In this document: in pieces, positions 7,792 to 16,522 of the stretch
Layout: each line of letters opens with the position of its first letter
Numbering within the stretch: position 1 is the stretch's first letter
Source of the DNA: Lachnospiraceae bacterium
GTDB taxonomy: Bacteria; Bacillota; Clostridia; Lachnospirales; Lachnospiraceae
Length of the DNA: 40,117 nt
Assembly: GCA_024680815.1 (NCBI GenBank)
Contig: JAILBQ010000102.1
Coordinates: 1 to 40,117, forward strand
Direction of reading: 5' to 3'
The notes under the pieces: generated by a model
What the model saw: only the letters and a program-made list of their open reading frames with translations
What the model was told of the DNA's origin: nothing
Database searches by the model: none
Made by a program: the position numbers and the translations under genes

Positions 7792-9083
7792 CTTGTCGCG
7801 ATCTCTCCCGTGATTTCTTCCCAGGTCACGCCCTTTTCCACCATAAGCACCATGGCGTGGTAGAGCCAGTCGGCAATCTCGTATTTTAATTCCTCGGGAT
7901 CGGGATTTTTCGCGGCGATAATCACCTCGGTATTCTCCTCTCCTATTTTCTTCAATATCTTGTCGATCCCTTTGTCGAAGAGATAGTTGGTATAAGATCC
8001 TTCCTTGGGATGGTTTTTCCTGTCGAGGATAACGTTGTATTCCTCCTCGAACACCTTCAGCGGATCGATATCGTCATATTCCTTTTTAAGCATCTCCTTA
8101 AAGAAGCAGGAGCGCTCCCCGGTGTGACAGGCTGCCCCCACCTGGGAAACCTTGGCAAGTATCGTATCGTTGTCGCAGTCCGCGTAAAGGGCCCGGACAT
8201 ACTGGAAATGTCCGCTTGTCTCTCCCTTGACCCATAAACTCTGTCTGCTGCGGCTGTAATAGGTCATAAGTCCGGTAGCAATGGTCTGCTCAAAGGCCTC
8301 CCGGTTCATCCAGGCCATCATCAGAACCTCCCTCGTGCGGTAGTCCTGTACGATGCAGGGGATAAGGCCGTTTTCGCCCTCCTTAAGCTCCTCCCAGCTC
8401 ATGGAGCTTTCAAAGGTGTTTACCGGAAGTCCCAGTGAGCGGCATTGCCGCTTGAAGCTCATGATTTCCCTGTAATTGTTGTTAAATGCTCCCCCGGCGA
8501 TTCCCGCAAGGTCATAGGTACGAAGGTCGGAGGCCGCCTCGTGGAGGGACATGGTCTTATAGACGGCAAGCAGGGAAATATTCTTATTGTCGGCAAGGGC
8601 TTTTGAAACCTCGGGCAGGGCCTTATGGTCCAGCAGGAGCACAGTGCTTATATGGGTTTTTACGCGCTGAAAATTATCCAGGAGCTCATGGGCGGAACGC
8701 ACGACGCAGGCGATTTTGTCTTTGCCGAACCTGCGGCTGACCTCTTCGGTAAGCTCAATATTGCCTTTTTTTGAAAAGTTCAGGGCAGCCCTCCTGCAGC
8801 CCGCGTAGAGCAGCTTCTTAATATCCTCCAGGCGCTTTACGTTCCCCGCTCCTATAAGGGGGAGATCAACAGCGCGCTTTATCTGACGGATAACCGAGAG
8901 ATTCAGCTCGTGGGAAGCGTCATCGGTGGAGAGATCGAAAACAAGAATCTCGTCGGCACCGTAGTTTTCAAAATCGAGAGCCAGCTCCGCAGGGTCAGCG
9001 GGCAGAACCTTTTTACTGTGTAAGTTCGCCACGGCTTTTCCGCCGCTTAAATAAATACAGGGAATAATTTTCTTCGCGTCCAT
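7788..9083 (-). CDS. hisIE: HisF-like(degenerate)-HisI-HisE fusion: phosphoribosyl-AMP cyclohydrolase / phosphoribosyl-ATP pyrophosphohydrolase
   Basis: The 431-residue protein has three parts. Residues about 1-220 are a HisA/HisF-like TIM barrel (KKIIPCIYL at the start, [11 protein letters not shown] near 42-52, [17 protein letters not shown] near 76-92). Residues about 227-330 are HisI, with [17 protein letters not shown], the metal motif D302-C-D-N-D306 and [10 protein letters not shown]. Residues about 341-431 are HisE, with [13 protein letters not shown] and EIADWLYH. HisI and HisE perform the third and second steps of histidine synthesis. The barrel has lost both HisF catalytic aspartates: the position of D11 is Tyr11, and the region matching D130 reads ACVVRS. 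It is therefore probably a structural or regulatory pseudo-HisF. Lone hisF and hisA are not in this window. hisB lies 13 bases upstream. Confidence 0.93.
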   Translation of the reverse strand: MDAKKIIPCIYLSGGKAVANLHSKKVLPADPAELALDFENYGADEILVFDLSTDDASHELNLSVIRQIKRAVDLPLIGAGNVKRLEDIKKLLYAGCRRAALNFSKKGNIELTEEVSRRFGKDKIACVVRSAHELLDNFQRVKTHISTVLLLDHKALPEVSKALADNKNISLLAVYKTMSLHEAASDLRTYDLAGIAGGAFNNNYREIMSFKRQCRSLGLPVNTFESSMSWEELKEGENGLIPCIVQDYRTREVLMMAWMNREAFEQTIATGLMTYYSRSRQSLWVKGETSGHFQYVRALYADCDNDTILAKVSQVGAACHTGERSCFFKEMLKKEYDDIDPLKVFEEEYNVILDRKNHPKEGSYTNYLFDKGIDKILKKIGEENTEVIIAAKNPDPEELKYEIADWLYHAMVLMVEKGVTWEEITGEIATR

Positions 9084-9096
9084 TACAATACCTTTC

Positions 9097-9687
9097 TTAA
9101 GAGAGGCTTTCCTTGGTGGAAAGCACTCCTTCTATTCTGGGATCCTTTTGAAGAGCCGCTGCAAGGGCCTTTGCAAAAGCCTTAAACGCGGCTTCCATAA
9201 TGTGGTGGTCGTTTTCTCCGGCAAGCTTCACGATATGGATATTCATCCCGGCCTCATTGCTTACGGCACGGAAAAACTCCTTTGCCATGGCGGTCTCCAT
9301 ATCCCCGCAGCCCTCCTGTGTGAAGGAGACGTCGAAATTAAGATATGCCCTTCCGGAAAAATCCACGGCACAGAGAATGAGAGCGTCGTCCATGGGAAGG
9401 ATCATGCTGCCGAAGCGTACTATTCCGGCCTTGTCTCCCGAGGCTTCCTTTATGGCTCTGCCCAGAACCAGGCCGCAGTCCTCTATGGTATGATGGCAGT
9501 CCACCTCCAGGTCTCCTGTGCAGCTTAAGGCAAGATCAAAAAAGCCGTGGCGTGTAAAGCCCTCCAGCATGTGGTTGAAAAAACCGACGCCGGTATCTAT
9601 TTCGCCCTTTCCGCTCCCGTCGACGGAAAATCTCGCCGTGATATCCGTTTCCTTTGTCGTTCTCTTTATTTCAGCCGTTCTTCCCAT
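9097..9687 (-). CDS. hisB: Imidazoleglycerol-phosphate dehydratase
   Basis: The 196-residue enzyme removes water from imidazole glycerol phosphate in histidine synthesis. I chose the ATG at 9687 ([11 protein letters not shown]) because GGAAAGGAAG lies just upstream and this is the usual family N-terminus; a GTG nine codons earlier is possible. The two metal-binding His motifs of the family are present ([11 protein letters not shown] and [14 protein letters not shown]), along with VGFFNHML. This is the monofunctional bacterial form without the HisN-type phosphatase domain. The gene lies 32 bases after hisD and 13 bases before the hisIE fusion. Confidence 0.96.
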   Translation of the reverse strand: MGRTAEIKRTTKETDITARFSVDGSGKGEIDTGVGFFNHMLEGFTRHGFFDLALSCTGDLEVDCHHTIEDCGLVLGRAIKEASGDKAGIVRFGSMILPMDDALILCAVDFSGRAYLNFDVSFTQEGCGDMETAMAKEFFRAVSNEAGMNIHIVKLAGENDHHIMEAAFKAFAKALAAALQKDPRIEGVLSTKESLS

Positions 9688-9719
9688 AGCTTCCTTTCCG
9701 TGCTTTTTTAGCACAAATA

Positions 9720-11009
9720 TTACTCAAACCTTATCCGGACGGAATTCGCGTGTGCGGTTAATCCCTCCGCCTCTGCGAAGCTCTCTATCTCCTCGTGAAC
9801 GGCTTCAAGGGCAGCGCGCGAATAGGAAATAACCGAGGATTTCTTCACAAAATCATCCACTGAAAGAGGCGAGAAGAATTTCGCGGTTCCGTTTGTGGGC
9901 AAAACATGGTTGGGCCCTGCGAAATAATCTCCCAGCGGCTCCGAGGAATAGGGCCCCAAAAAGATTGCCCCGGCGTTTTTTACCCTGCTCATTGTTTCCA
10001 GGGGATTCTTCGTCATGATTTCAAGATGCTCGCTGGCAATTTCATTTACCGCCTCTATTGCCGCCTCTTCGTTTTCGGCCAGAAGAATCCGCCCGTACCG
10101 GTCAAGGGATTCCTCAATTATCTTTCTCCTTGAAAGCTTCGGAAGAAGAGCCTCGATTTCCCTGTTCACCGCCCCCGCCAGCTCCTTTGAGGTTGTAACA
10201 AGAATCGCGCTGGCCATTTCGTCGTGCTCGGCCTGGCTCAAAAGGTCGGCTGCAGCAAAACGGGGATCGGCGGTTTCGTCCGCAAGCACCATGATTTCCG
10301 AGGGACCCGCCACCGAATCGATGCTCACAAATCCGAAGAGGGCTCGCTTGGCAAGAGCCACATAGATATTGCCGGGGCCCACTATTTTATCCACCTTCGG
10401 AACGCTTTCGGTGCCGAAGGCCAGGGCCGCAATTGCCTGGGCTCCGCCGGTTTTATAGATTTCCTTTACACCGGTTAAGCCTGCAGCAGCGAGGGTATAG
10501 TCCGAAACCCTGCCGTTTTTGTCAGCCGGCGTCGTCATAACGATCCTTTCAACCCCGGCCACAAGAGCCGGAACTATGTTCATCAGGGTTGAAGAGGGAT
10601 AGGCGGCCTTACCCCCGGGCACATAGACTCCCACCCGGGAGAGAGGAGTTATGCGCTGTCCTAAAAAAATCCCCTCCTTTTCGGTGGTAAAGAAGCTCTG
10701 CCTCTTCTGCTTTTCGTGGAAGGCGCGGATATGCTCCATGGAATGGCTCATGACGTTTAAAAGCTTTTCATCCACCCGTGAAAGGGCCTCGGAAATCTCC
10801 TCTTCACTCACCCTGAAATTATTCCGATCAAGCTCGCAGGAGTCAAACTTTTTCGCATAGGCAAATAAAGCCCGGTCTCCTTCGTTTTTAACTTTCTCAA
10901 GAATTTCCGCCACTGTTTTTTCGGCCTCGGGGTAACCCGAGGGGGCTCTCTCCTTAAGGTGATTTAAAAACTCCTGCCTGGTAGCGTTGTTTAAAACGAT
11001 TATCTTCAT
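9720..11009 (-). CDS. hisD: Histidinol dehydrogenase
   Basis: The 429-residue protein is full length for HisD, the zinc- and NAD-dependent enzyme that makes the last two oxidations from histidinol to histidine. Motifs include VPGGKAAYPSS, KIVGPGNIYVALAK, VAGPSEIMVLAD, the zinc/catalytic segment QAEHDEMA and SEHLEIMT, and GPNHVLPT near the C-terminus. The ATG at 11009 overlaps the hisG stop by 4 bases (ATGA). I see nothing unusual in the active-site segments. Confidence 0.97.
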   Translation of the reverse strand: MKIIVLNNATRQEFLNHLKERAPSGYPEAEKTVAEILEKVKNEGDRALFAYAKKFDSCELDRNNFRVSEEEISEALSRVDEKLLNVMSHSMEHIRAFHEKQKRQSFFTTEKEGIFLGQRITPLSRVGVYVPGGKAAYPSSTLMNIVPALVAGVERIVMTTPADKNGRVSDYTLAAAGLTGVKEIYKTGGAQAIAALAFGTESVPKVDKIVGPGNIYVALAKRALFGFVSIDSVAGPSEIMVLADETADPRFAAADLLSQAEHDEMASAILVTTSKELAGAVNREIEALLPKLSRRKIIEESLDRYGRILLAENEEAAIEAVNEIASEHLEIMTKNPLETMSRVKNAGAIFLGPYSSEPLGDYFAGPNHVLPTNGTAKFFSPLSVDDFVKKSSVISYSRAALEAVHEEIESFAEAEGLTAHANSVRIRFE

Positions 11010-11653
11010 TCTTCCCTGCCGATTTCTTCCTTAAGCGCGTTCACGATTTCCCTTATCCTGTCGTATTCCAGTCTCATGGACACCTGATTTACCACGACTC
11101 TGGCGGAAAGCGGGCAGATTTCCTCCAGCACCGTAAGACCGTTTTCCCTTAAGGTGGAACCGGTCTCCACTATGTCCACTATAACCTCGGAAAGTCCCAC
11201 TATGGGCGCAAGCTCCACAGAACCGTTAAGCTTTATGAGTTCCACCGTCTGATGCTTTTCGTTGTGGAAATAATCCCTGGCAATGCGGGGATATTTTGTG
11301 GCGACCCGGATTCTCTCATGGTGGCGGAGCATCTCCGCGGCCTGGGCGGGTCCGCAGACGCACATCCGGCAGGCACCGAATTTCAAATCCAGCACCTCAT
11401 AGATCTTGCGGTTTTCCTCCATTATGATGTCCTTGCCGGACACACCCACATCCGCCGCTCCGTATTCCACGTAGGTGGGCACATCCGGTCCCTTGGACAG
11501 GAAAAATTTCAGCTTCTTCTCTTCATTTACGAAAATAAGCTTCCGCGTGTTTTTATCCTTCATTTCCTCGCAGCGTATTCCCACCTTTTCAAGGAGCTGC
11601 AGGGTCTGAAGCGCAAGCCTGCCCTTTGTAAGGGCAAATGTCAGATAACGCAT
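11006..11653 (-). CDS. hisG: ATP phosphoribosyltransferase, short form (catalytic subunit)
   Basis: The 215-residue protein is the short form of HisG, which joins ATP and PRPP in the first step of histidine synthesis and works only with HisZ. Motifs are LTFALTKGRLA at the N-terminus, GVSGKDI, and the PRPP-binding stretch DIVETGSTLRENG. It lacks the C-terminal histidine-sensing domain of the long form. I chose the ATG at 11653, with AAGGA six bases upstream. A TTG two codons earlier overlaps the hisZ stop. Coupling to hisZ and hisD on either side fits assembly of the HisG-HisZ complex. Confidence 0.95.
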   Translation of the reverse strand: MRYLTFALTKGRLALQTLQLLEKVGIRCEEMKDKNTRKLIFVNEEKKLKFFLSKGPDVPTYVEYGAADVGVSGKDIIMEENRKIYEVLDLKFGACRMCVCGPAQAAEMLRHHERIRVATKYPRIARDYFHNEKHQTVELIKLNGSVELAPIVGLSEVIVDIVETGSTLRENGLTVLEEICPLSARVVVNQVSMRLEYDRIREIVNALKEEIGREE

Positions 11654-11655
11654 GT

Positions 11656-12849
11656 TCAATCCTTAAAAAAATACAAAATTTTACCGGCGTGGGTGGATCT
11701 GGCGTAAGCCTCGCAGAGAGCCTTATCGGGTACGGAGCCGGTGCGGCATAAAAGCTCCGCCCTGCCGTTTTCCCTCCTTATCTTTTCTGCCGCGGTCAGG
11801 GCCTCGGGAAAATGCTCCCTGTCAGACACAATAAGGGTGCCGTCATCGGGAATCGGAATATCCTTCTTTAAGTGCCGCAGGGTTTCAAGAAGCTGGTCTA
11901 TAACCAGGGTAAAGCCGATGGCGGCCCTGTCCTTTCCGAATTTCTTAAGGAGATCGTCATATCTTCCGCCCCGCACTATCGGCTCCCCCGTGCCGAAGGT
12001 GAATGCCCTGAAAAGCACTCCGGTATAGTAGTTATGGGCCGAGAGCATCCCCAGATCGAAGGAAACCTTTTTTTCAATCCCGTAAAGGGAAAGACATTCA
12101 CAGAGGTCTTTTAACCTCTTCAGGGCCTTAAGAGAGCGGTCAGGCACCCCCGAAAGCAAAGGGTGCTCCAGAATCTCCCGCCCCCCGATGAACTCGGGGA
12201 AGGAATCAAAGACCTTCCTGAGCCCCTCCGGCAGGTTGAGGCCGGTAAGAAGGTCTGAAAGACCGAAATAGTTTTTGTCGAGAAGGTGCTCCTTAAGAGC
12301 CCCGGCGCTTTCCGGATCCGCCCCCGCTTCCTCGCAGAGCCCCTTAAAAAAGCCTTCGTGACCTATGCAGATTTCAAAATCCTCAAGGCCCGCTTCCTGC
12401 AAGAGGGAGGAGGACAGGGCTATCATCTCCGCGTCGGCCTCCACGGAGGGCTCTCCCATGAATTCCGCCCCCAGCTCCGTCACCTCGTTCAGCCTTCCCT
12501 GAAGTGAATGGGTGTTTAAAAAGGTGTTTCCGAGATAGCATAATCTGACAGGGAAAGAGCCTTCAAAATATTTCACGGCGGCCCGCGCTATCCCCGGAGT
12601 AAAGTCGGGTCTTAAGGACAGGGTTCGGTTGTCAGTATCAAAAAATTTATAGAGCTCCCTTGAAGAGGTAGCGGAGAGCTCTTTTGAAAAAAGTTCGATA
12701 AATTCAAAGGTGGGGGTCGCTATATCCCTGAAGCCGTAGCGGTGAAGAAGACTTAAAAGCCGCTCTTCCGTTATGCGCTTTTTTTCCATTTCATCGCCGT
12801 ATATGTCCCGCATGCCCTCCGGGGTATGAAGGAGAGTGTTTTTTGCCAT
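11656..12849 (-). CDS. hisZ: ATP phosphoribosyltransferase regulatory subunit
   Basis: HisZ is a histidyl-tRNA-synthetase paralogue that activates short HisG and senses histidine. The start I prefer is the ATG at 12849 (397 residues, MAKNTLLHTPEGMRDIYG), preceded by AAAGGA about 11 bases upstream, because homologues begin at this motif. An upstream GTG/ATG at 12912 would add 21 residues without a ribosome binding site. Class II synthetase-like segments are visible: FELFSK-like FEFIELFSKE, LSLRPDFTPGIAR (motif 2-like), and YYTGVLFRAFTFG with GGRYDDLLKKFG near the C-terminus. The C-terminal anticodon-binding domain of HisS is short or absent, as expected for HisZ. It is the first histidine gene of the cluster. 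Confidence 0.93.
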   Translation of the reverse strand: MAKNTLLHTPEGMRDIYGDEMEKKRITEERLLSLLHRYGFRDIATPTFEFIELFSKELSATSSRELYKFFDTDNRTLSLRPDFTPGIARAAVKYFEGSFPVRLCYLGNTFLNTHSLQGRLNEVTELGAEFMGEPSVEADAEMIALSSSLLQEAGLEDFEICIGHEGFFKGLCEEAGADPESAGALKEHLLDKNYFGLSDLLTGLNLPEGLRKVFDSFPEFIGGREILEHPLLSGVPDRSLKALKRLKDLCECLSLYGIEKKVSFDLGMLSAHNYYTGVLFRAFTFGTGEPIVRGGRYDDLLKKFGKDRAAIGFTLVIDQLLETLRHLKKDIPIPDDGTLIVSDREHFPEALTAAEKIRRENGRAELLCRTGSVPDKALCEAYARSTHAGKILYFFKD

Positions 12850-12908
12850 AAGGTTGGATATCCTTTCAGTACTGCACCGGTGCTTCAGTTCCGTGGTGGA
12901 AGCACTCA

Positions 12909-13439
12909 TCACCGCAGTTTAAGATCGGTATTAAGCGCATCCAGATAGGGCACCAGCAGGGAGCCCCTGGGCTTTATAAAATATTCCTCTTCCGTTTCCT
13001 CGAAACGGAAGCTCTTCCTTCCGCCCTCTTCCTTGCGGACCCAGAATTCCAAAAGCTTTTTAAATCTCAGATAATAAAAAAGGTTCCGGCCAGTATAGTA
13101 TATAATAAAAAAAGCCACCCCGCCCTGCCGCTCAAATTCCTCCATAAACGCCACCTGATGGGGATGGATATTGGAAAGGGCAAAGGTGTCTGACGCGCAT
13201 TCCTTTGCGTCAAAGCACACCGGAATCCCCTGAACGGTGCCGATATAGTCCACTGTGCTTTTCTGGTCAAAATAGGCCAGCCTGATAGTCCTGGAATCCT
13301 TGTCAAACTCCACCGGGGTAATGGGGGTGGGAATCTTCTGAATAAGACACAGATGTCCCTCCAGGTATTTTTCGTTTGTCCTGTTGATAAGATCCTCCAG
13401 GGTGGAGCCACGAAGTCCTCTGGAATTCCAGGTAGCCAT
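12909..13439 (-). CDS. recU: Holliday junction resolvase RecU
   Basis: The 176-residue protein matches RecU, the Firmicutes nuclease that cuts Holliday junctions in recombination and segregation. Family landmarks are the N-terminal NSRGLRGSTLEDLINRTN, QKIPTPITPVEFDKD, STVDYIG (61-67), FDAKE (76-80) and NIHPHQVAFMEEF. The active-site ExK motif, FEAKE in B. subtilis, reads FDAKE here, so the catalytic glutamate is an aspartate (D77). D64 and K79 are kept. I cannot say whether this is lineage-typical. The gene's ATG overlaps the stop of the upstream pseudouridine synthase by one base (TGATG). It is not beside the usual ponA partner. Confidence 0.92.
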   Translation of the reverse strand: MATWNSRGLRGSTLEDLINRTNEKYLEGHLCLIQKIPTPITPVEFDKDSRTIRLAYFDQKSTVDYIGTVQGIPVCFDAKECASDTFALSNIHPHQVAFMEEFERQGGVAFFIIYYTGRNLFYYLRFKKLLEFWVRKEEGGRKSFRFEETEEEYFIKPRGSLLVPYLDALNTDLKLR

Positions 13440-14431
13440 CAGGACACCCGGTATTTGCAGAGGCGCAGCATATCCTCCGGCAGAGGGGCCTCGAATTTCT
13501 TTTCGGAAAGACTTCCGAGGGTTCCCTTAAGCTTCGGAAACAGAATCCGGGAGGAGTGGAGAAGCTGCCGGTTAAGCCCCAGAGCCCGGGAAGCTTCGGC
13601 GCTTGAATCCGTAAAATACTTCGGATCGCCTATAATCGGAGTTTTATAATAAAGCAGGACAGAGCGGATCTGATGGGGCTTTCCGGTTAAAAGCTCCGCT
13701 TCCAGAAGGGTAAGCTTTATGCCCTTTGCTTCTATCCTGCCCTTTTTCTTAAAGACGGTGCCCACCTCGTCGGCGCCGGCAAAAGGATTTTCACGAAACT
13801 CCGCCGTGTTTTTTTTCTGATCCTTTTTGAGATACCCCTTTATCTCGCCCTCAGGAACCCTTTCCCCGACAACTATGCAGTCATAAAATTTTTTAAGAGA
13901 GCGGGAACGCATAAGCTCTGAGAGCTCCTTTAAGGCCGCCGCGGTTTTTCCGCAGAGCATTATACCGCTTGTGTTGCGGTCCAGTCTGTTTGAAACGGAG
14001 GGCTTCACCGTGCTGTTCGCGCGAAGCTTTTCCGTGTATATAAGGAGCAGGTCGTTAACGCTTATATCAGGGCTTCCGTCGCTCTGGGAAAGCCAGCCGG
14101 CTTTTTTATTCAAAATCAGAACCCCGTCGTTTTCAAAGAGAATCCGTTTCTTAAACTCCCTCAAAAGAGCCGGATCCGTCTTTGTTTCCGGAGCAGCCTT
14201 TTTCCCTCCCTTAGAGGAAAACTTATCCCAGGTTTCCCCGGAAAAGAAATAACGCACAGTGTCTCCTGTTTTTAAAATCTCTTTTCCGGCGGCTTTTCTG
14301 CCGTTAAGCTCGATGTATTTTTTTCTGAACATCTGATAGAGAAAGGGCTCAGGCGCTCCGGGAAGGAGGCGCTTCGTATAATTCATGAGCTTCTGCCCCT
14401 CTTCCGCCTCTCCTATCTTAAACTCTCTCAT
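13439..14431 (-). CDS. RluA-family 23S rRNA pseudouridine synthase
   Basis: I chose the ATG at 14431 (330 residues, MREFKIGEAEEGQKL) since the upstream extension overlaps the preceding gene and is not family-like. An S4-type RNA-binding domain (about 12-75; LLPGAPEPFLYQMFRKK, IELNGRKA) precedes the catalytic domain. The catalytic motif RLDRNTSGIMLCGKT includes the active Asp, and GKPHQIRSVLLY matches the RluA motif III. The family converts uridine to pseudouridine in 23S rRNA (RluC/RluD type); the target site cannot be read from sequence. RBS-like AAAGGGCAGGG lies upstream. Confidence 0.93.
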   Translation of the reverse strand: MREFKIGEAEEGQKLMNYTKRLLPGAPEPFLYQMFRKKYIELNGRKAAGKEILKTGDTVRYFFSGETWDKFSSKGGKKAAPETKTDPALLREFKKRILFENDGVLILNKKAGWLSQSDGSPDISVNDLLLIYTEKLRANSTVKPSVSNRLDRNTSGIMLCGKTAAALKELSELMRSRSLKKFYDCIVVGERVPEGEIKGYLKKDQKKNTAEFRENPFAGADEVGTVFKKKGRIEAKGIKLTLLEAELLTGKPHQIRSVLLYYKTPIIGDPKYFTDSSAEASRALGLNRQLLHSSRILFPKLKGTLGSLSEKKFEAPLPEDMLRLCKYRVS

Positions 14432-14447
14432 AACCCTGCCCTTTCCT

Positions 14448-15008
14448 TTAAAGGATGATTTCCAGAAGAAAATCCCGCATGGTCTCATCCTCCTTTACGG
14501 GCTTAATGTCCTTTTCGGAAAGCTCGTTAAGCCTTGAAACGAAGGAAGAAAGAGACGTATGGGTCTTTATCCCCCAGCCGGTGAAGCCGCTTTTTTTCGT
14601 CATATATTCAAGATGCTTCGTGATCTCCTCCGCTCCGTCTTTCTCCGGACTTAAGGCTAAAAGGTTTTTCCCCAGAATTGCAAGGGCGCCGACACTGTAG
14701 CCCCTGTCTCTTGTGGTCAGAGCGCAGTCATATAGCATAAGAGCCCGGCCCTTTGCCTTCTGTGTTTCAAGAAACACCTCCTCCGGAACAGATGAAAAAC
14801 GCAGCGACATAACAAAGCTCACAACGGCCATTGCCAGAGGAATCGCGGAAATAACGGCACAGACATTGAAGATTCCCTTATGCGCCGGCAGGAGAAAGCG
14901 CCCCGTTACGACAAGGAGCACCACAAAGCCAAGAGACGCAAGCGCCTTTATAAGGGAAGAGGCCCTCCTTGTCTTTAAATAACCGTACTCTCCCTTTTTC
15001 TTCCTCAT
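14448..15008 (-). CDS. Hypothetical two-helix membrane protein
   Basis: The 186-residue protein starts with an ATG at 15008 that overlaps the pepD stop in ATGA, and ends 16 bases before the pseudouridine synthase start, so it is firmly inside this operon. It has a basic N-terminus (MRKKKGEYGYLKTRR), two membrane helices at about 20-40 and 47-68, and a cytoplasmic helical tail of about 115 residues. The tail includes TPR-like stretches (SVGALAILGKNLLALS). I recognise no named family. Its short loops and charged tail suggest a small membrane-anchored adaptor, but no function can be claimed. Confidence 0.8.
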   Translation of the reverse strand: MRKKKGEYGYLKTRRASSLIKALASLGFVVLLVVTGRFLLPAHKGIFNVCAVISAIPLAMAVVSFVMSLRFSSVPEEVFLETQKAKGRALMLYDCALTTRDRGYSVGALAILGKNLLALSPEKDGAEEITKHLEYMTKKSGFTGWGIKTHTSLSSFVSRLNELSEKDIKPVKEDETMRDFLLEIIL

Positions 15009-16465
15009 GAGGAGCTTAAGGCCTCGAGAAGCTTCGTAAGATACCGCCAGGTACGCTGCACGCTGGAAATACTCAGCTTTTCGTTGGGAGTATGGATGTT
15101 TAAAACGTCCGGCCCGATGGAGATGATTTCCAGCCCCGGGATTTTATCCGCCAGTATCCCGCATTCCAGCCCCGCATGAATCCCTTCCGCCACCGGCTCG
15201 TGACCGTAGACCTCGGTGAAGACTTCTTTGGAAACCGCCAGGAGCTTTGAGTTTTCGTCATATTCCCAGCCCGGATACTCTCCGGCCACGTCGTAGGAAC
15301 CGCCGATGGTTTCGGTTAAGTACTTAAGCTTGTCGGAGAGGTTGTGCTTGGCGCTTTCGATGGAGGATCGCACGGAGGCCGTCAGGCAGAAGTCCCTGTC
15401 CCCAAGCCGCATTATGCCTATATTCAGGCTGGTTTCGACCAGTCCCTTCATGGAGGGCTCCTGACACATCTTCTGAACCCCGTCGGGCACGGTGTTAAGG
15501 AGGAAAATCACCCTTTCCATCGTCTTATAGACCAGAACGTTTTCCTCCGACTCTCCGAAACTGTTGCAGTAAATCTGGATATTGTCCTCGTTGGCCCTGT
15601 ATTCGTTCTTTATGGTTTCCGAAAACTCCCTGATTATAGCCTCAAAGGTCGAAAAGTCCTCCTTCCCCACCAGTACCGTGGCGTCCGCCTCCCTTGGAAT
15701 GGCGTTATCCGCAAGCCCTCCGGAGCAGTTAACCAGGTCAAAATGCATCTTTTTTCCGAGGAAGTGTAAAAGCCTCCCCAGAAGAATATTGGCATTTGCC
15801 TGATATTTATGGATTTCGGAGCCTGAATGCCCTCCTTTTAAACCGCTTATTATAATCTGGTATTTTTGTCCGCTCTTCTTCGTATATTTAACCGGAACCC
15901 TCATGTTTCCGGTAAGCCCTCCGGCACAGCTTAAAAGAATCTTTCCCTCTTCCTCGCTGTCGAGATTTATAAGGCGTCTCGCCTTAAGAGACGAGGTGTC
16001 AAGAGCCTTCGCTCCCAGCATCCCGATTTCCTCGTCCACAGTGAACACAAGCTCCAGGGGCGGGTGGGTTAAGGTGGGGTCGTCGGCTATGGCCAGACAG
16101 AAAGCAAGGGCGATGCCGTCGTCCCCCCCGAGGGTCGTTCCCCGGGCAAAGATGAAGTCATCCATCATGCTCAGCTCCAGCGGATCGTTTTTGAAATTAT
16201 GGCGGGAATCGGCGTTCTTTTCGCATACCATGTCCATATGGCCCTGAAGCATAACCGGAGAGGCGTTTTCGCCGCCGTGGGTGCCCGGGACAAAGATAAC
16301 AACATTGCCGGCTGCGTCCTGGGAGCATTTAAACTTGCGTTCCTCGGCAAAGTGCTTAAGCTCGTTCGAAATTTCACTTGTGTTTCCCGAGCCGTGGGGG
16401 ATTCTGGTTATTTCCTCAAAGCATGAAAAGACTCCCTCCGGCTGAAGTGCTGTTAAAACTCCCAT
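15005..16465 (-). CDS. pepD: Aminoacyl-histidine dipeptidase (M20 family)
   Basis: The 486-residue protein is a cytosolic M20 metallopeptidase of the PepD/carnosinase-like type that splits Xaa-His dipeptides. Zinc and catalytic motifs are present in order: GHMDMV (75-80), LGGDDGIALAF, DEEIGMLGA, NLDSEEEGKI, and the C-terminal HAGLECGIL plus IGPDVLNIHTPNE. RBS GGAAAGGG precedes the ATG. Its position just upstream of the histidine-synthesis genes may be meaningful, because its product would include free histidine, but the intervening genes are unrelated. A strong hairpin lies between this gene and the gene upstream. Confidence 0.94.
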   Translation of the reverse strand: MGVLTALQPEGVFSCFEEITRIPHGSGNTSEISNELKHFAEERKFKCSQDAAGNVVIFVPGTHGGENASPVMLQGHMDMVCEKNADSRHNFKNDPLELSMMDDFIFARGTTLGGDDGIALAFCLAIADDPTLTHPPLELVFTVDEEIGMLGAKALDTSSLKARRLINLDSEEEGKILLSCAGGLTGNMRVPVKYTKKSGQKYQIIISGLKGGHSGSEIHKYQANANILLGRLLHFLGKKMHFDLVNCSGGLADNAIPREADATVLVGKEDFSTFEAIIREFSETIKNEYRANEDNIQIYCNSFGESEENVLVYKTMERVIFLLNTVPDGVQKMCQEPSMKGLVETSLNIGIMRLGDRDFCLTASVRSSIESAKHNLSDKLKYLTETIGGSYDVAGEYPGWEYDENSKLLAVSKEVFTEVYGHEPVAEGIHAGLECGILADKIPGLEIISIGPDVLNIHTPNEKLSISSVQRTWRYLTKLLEALSSS

Positions 16466-16487
16466 GATATTTTTCCCTTTCCGTAAT

Positions 16488-16514
16488 AAGGGGGCTGTCC
16501 AGGACAGCCCCCGT
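16488..16514 (-). terminator. GC-rich hairpin between the coiled-coil gene and pepD
   Basis: An 11-base perfect inverted repeat, GGGGGCTGTCC at 16490-16500 and GGACAGCCCCC at 16502-16512, lies 10 bases after the coiled-coil gene stop. On the minus strand it is followed only by TTATTACGG, a weak T-tract, so termination may be partial and some transcript may read into pepD. The T-rich side faces the other strand. Confidence 0.65.
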
Positions 16515-16522
16515 TTTGTTCT

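Noticed and set aside
11654-11659. TTG start for hisG two codons upstream
   Set aside because: The downstream ATG has AAGGA at correct spacing and is the usual start of short HisG; the TTG would be too close to that site.
12850-12912. Upstream GTG/ATG start for hisZ
   Set aside because: The extra 21 residues are not HisZ-like and no ribosome binding site precedes that start, whereas AAAGGA precedes the ATG at 12849.
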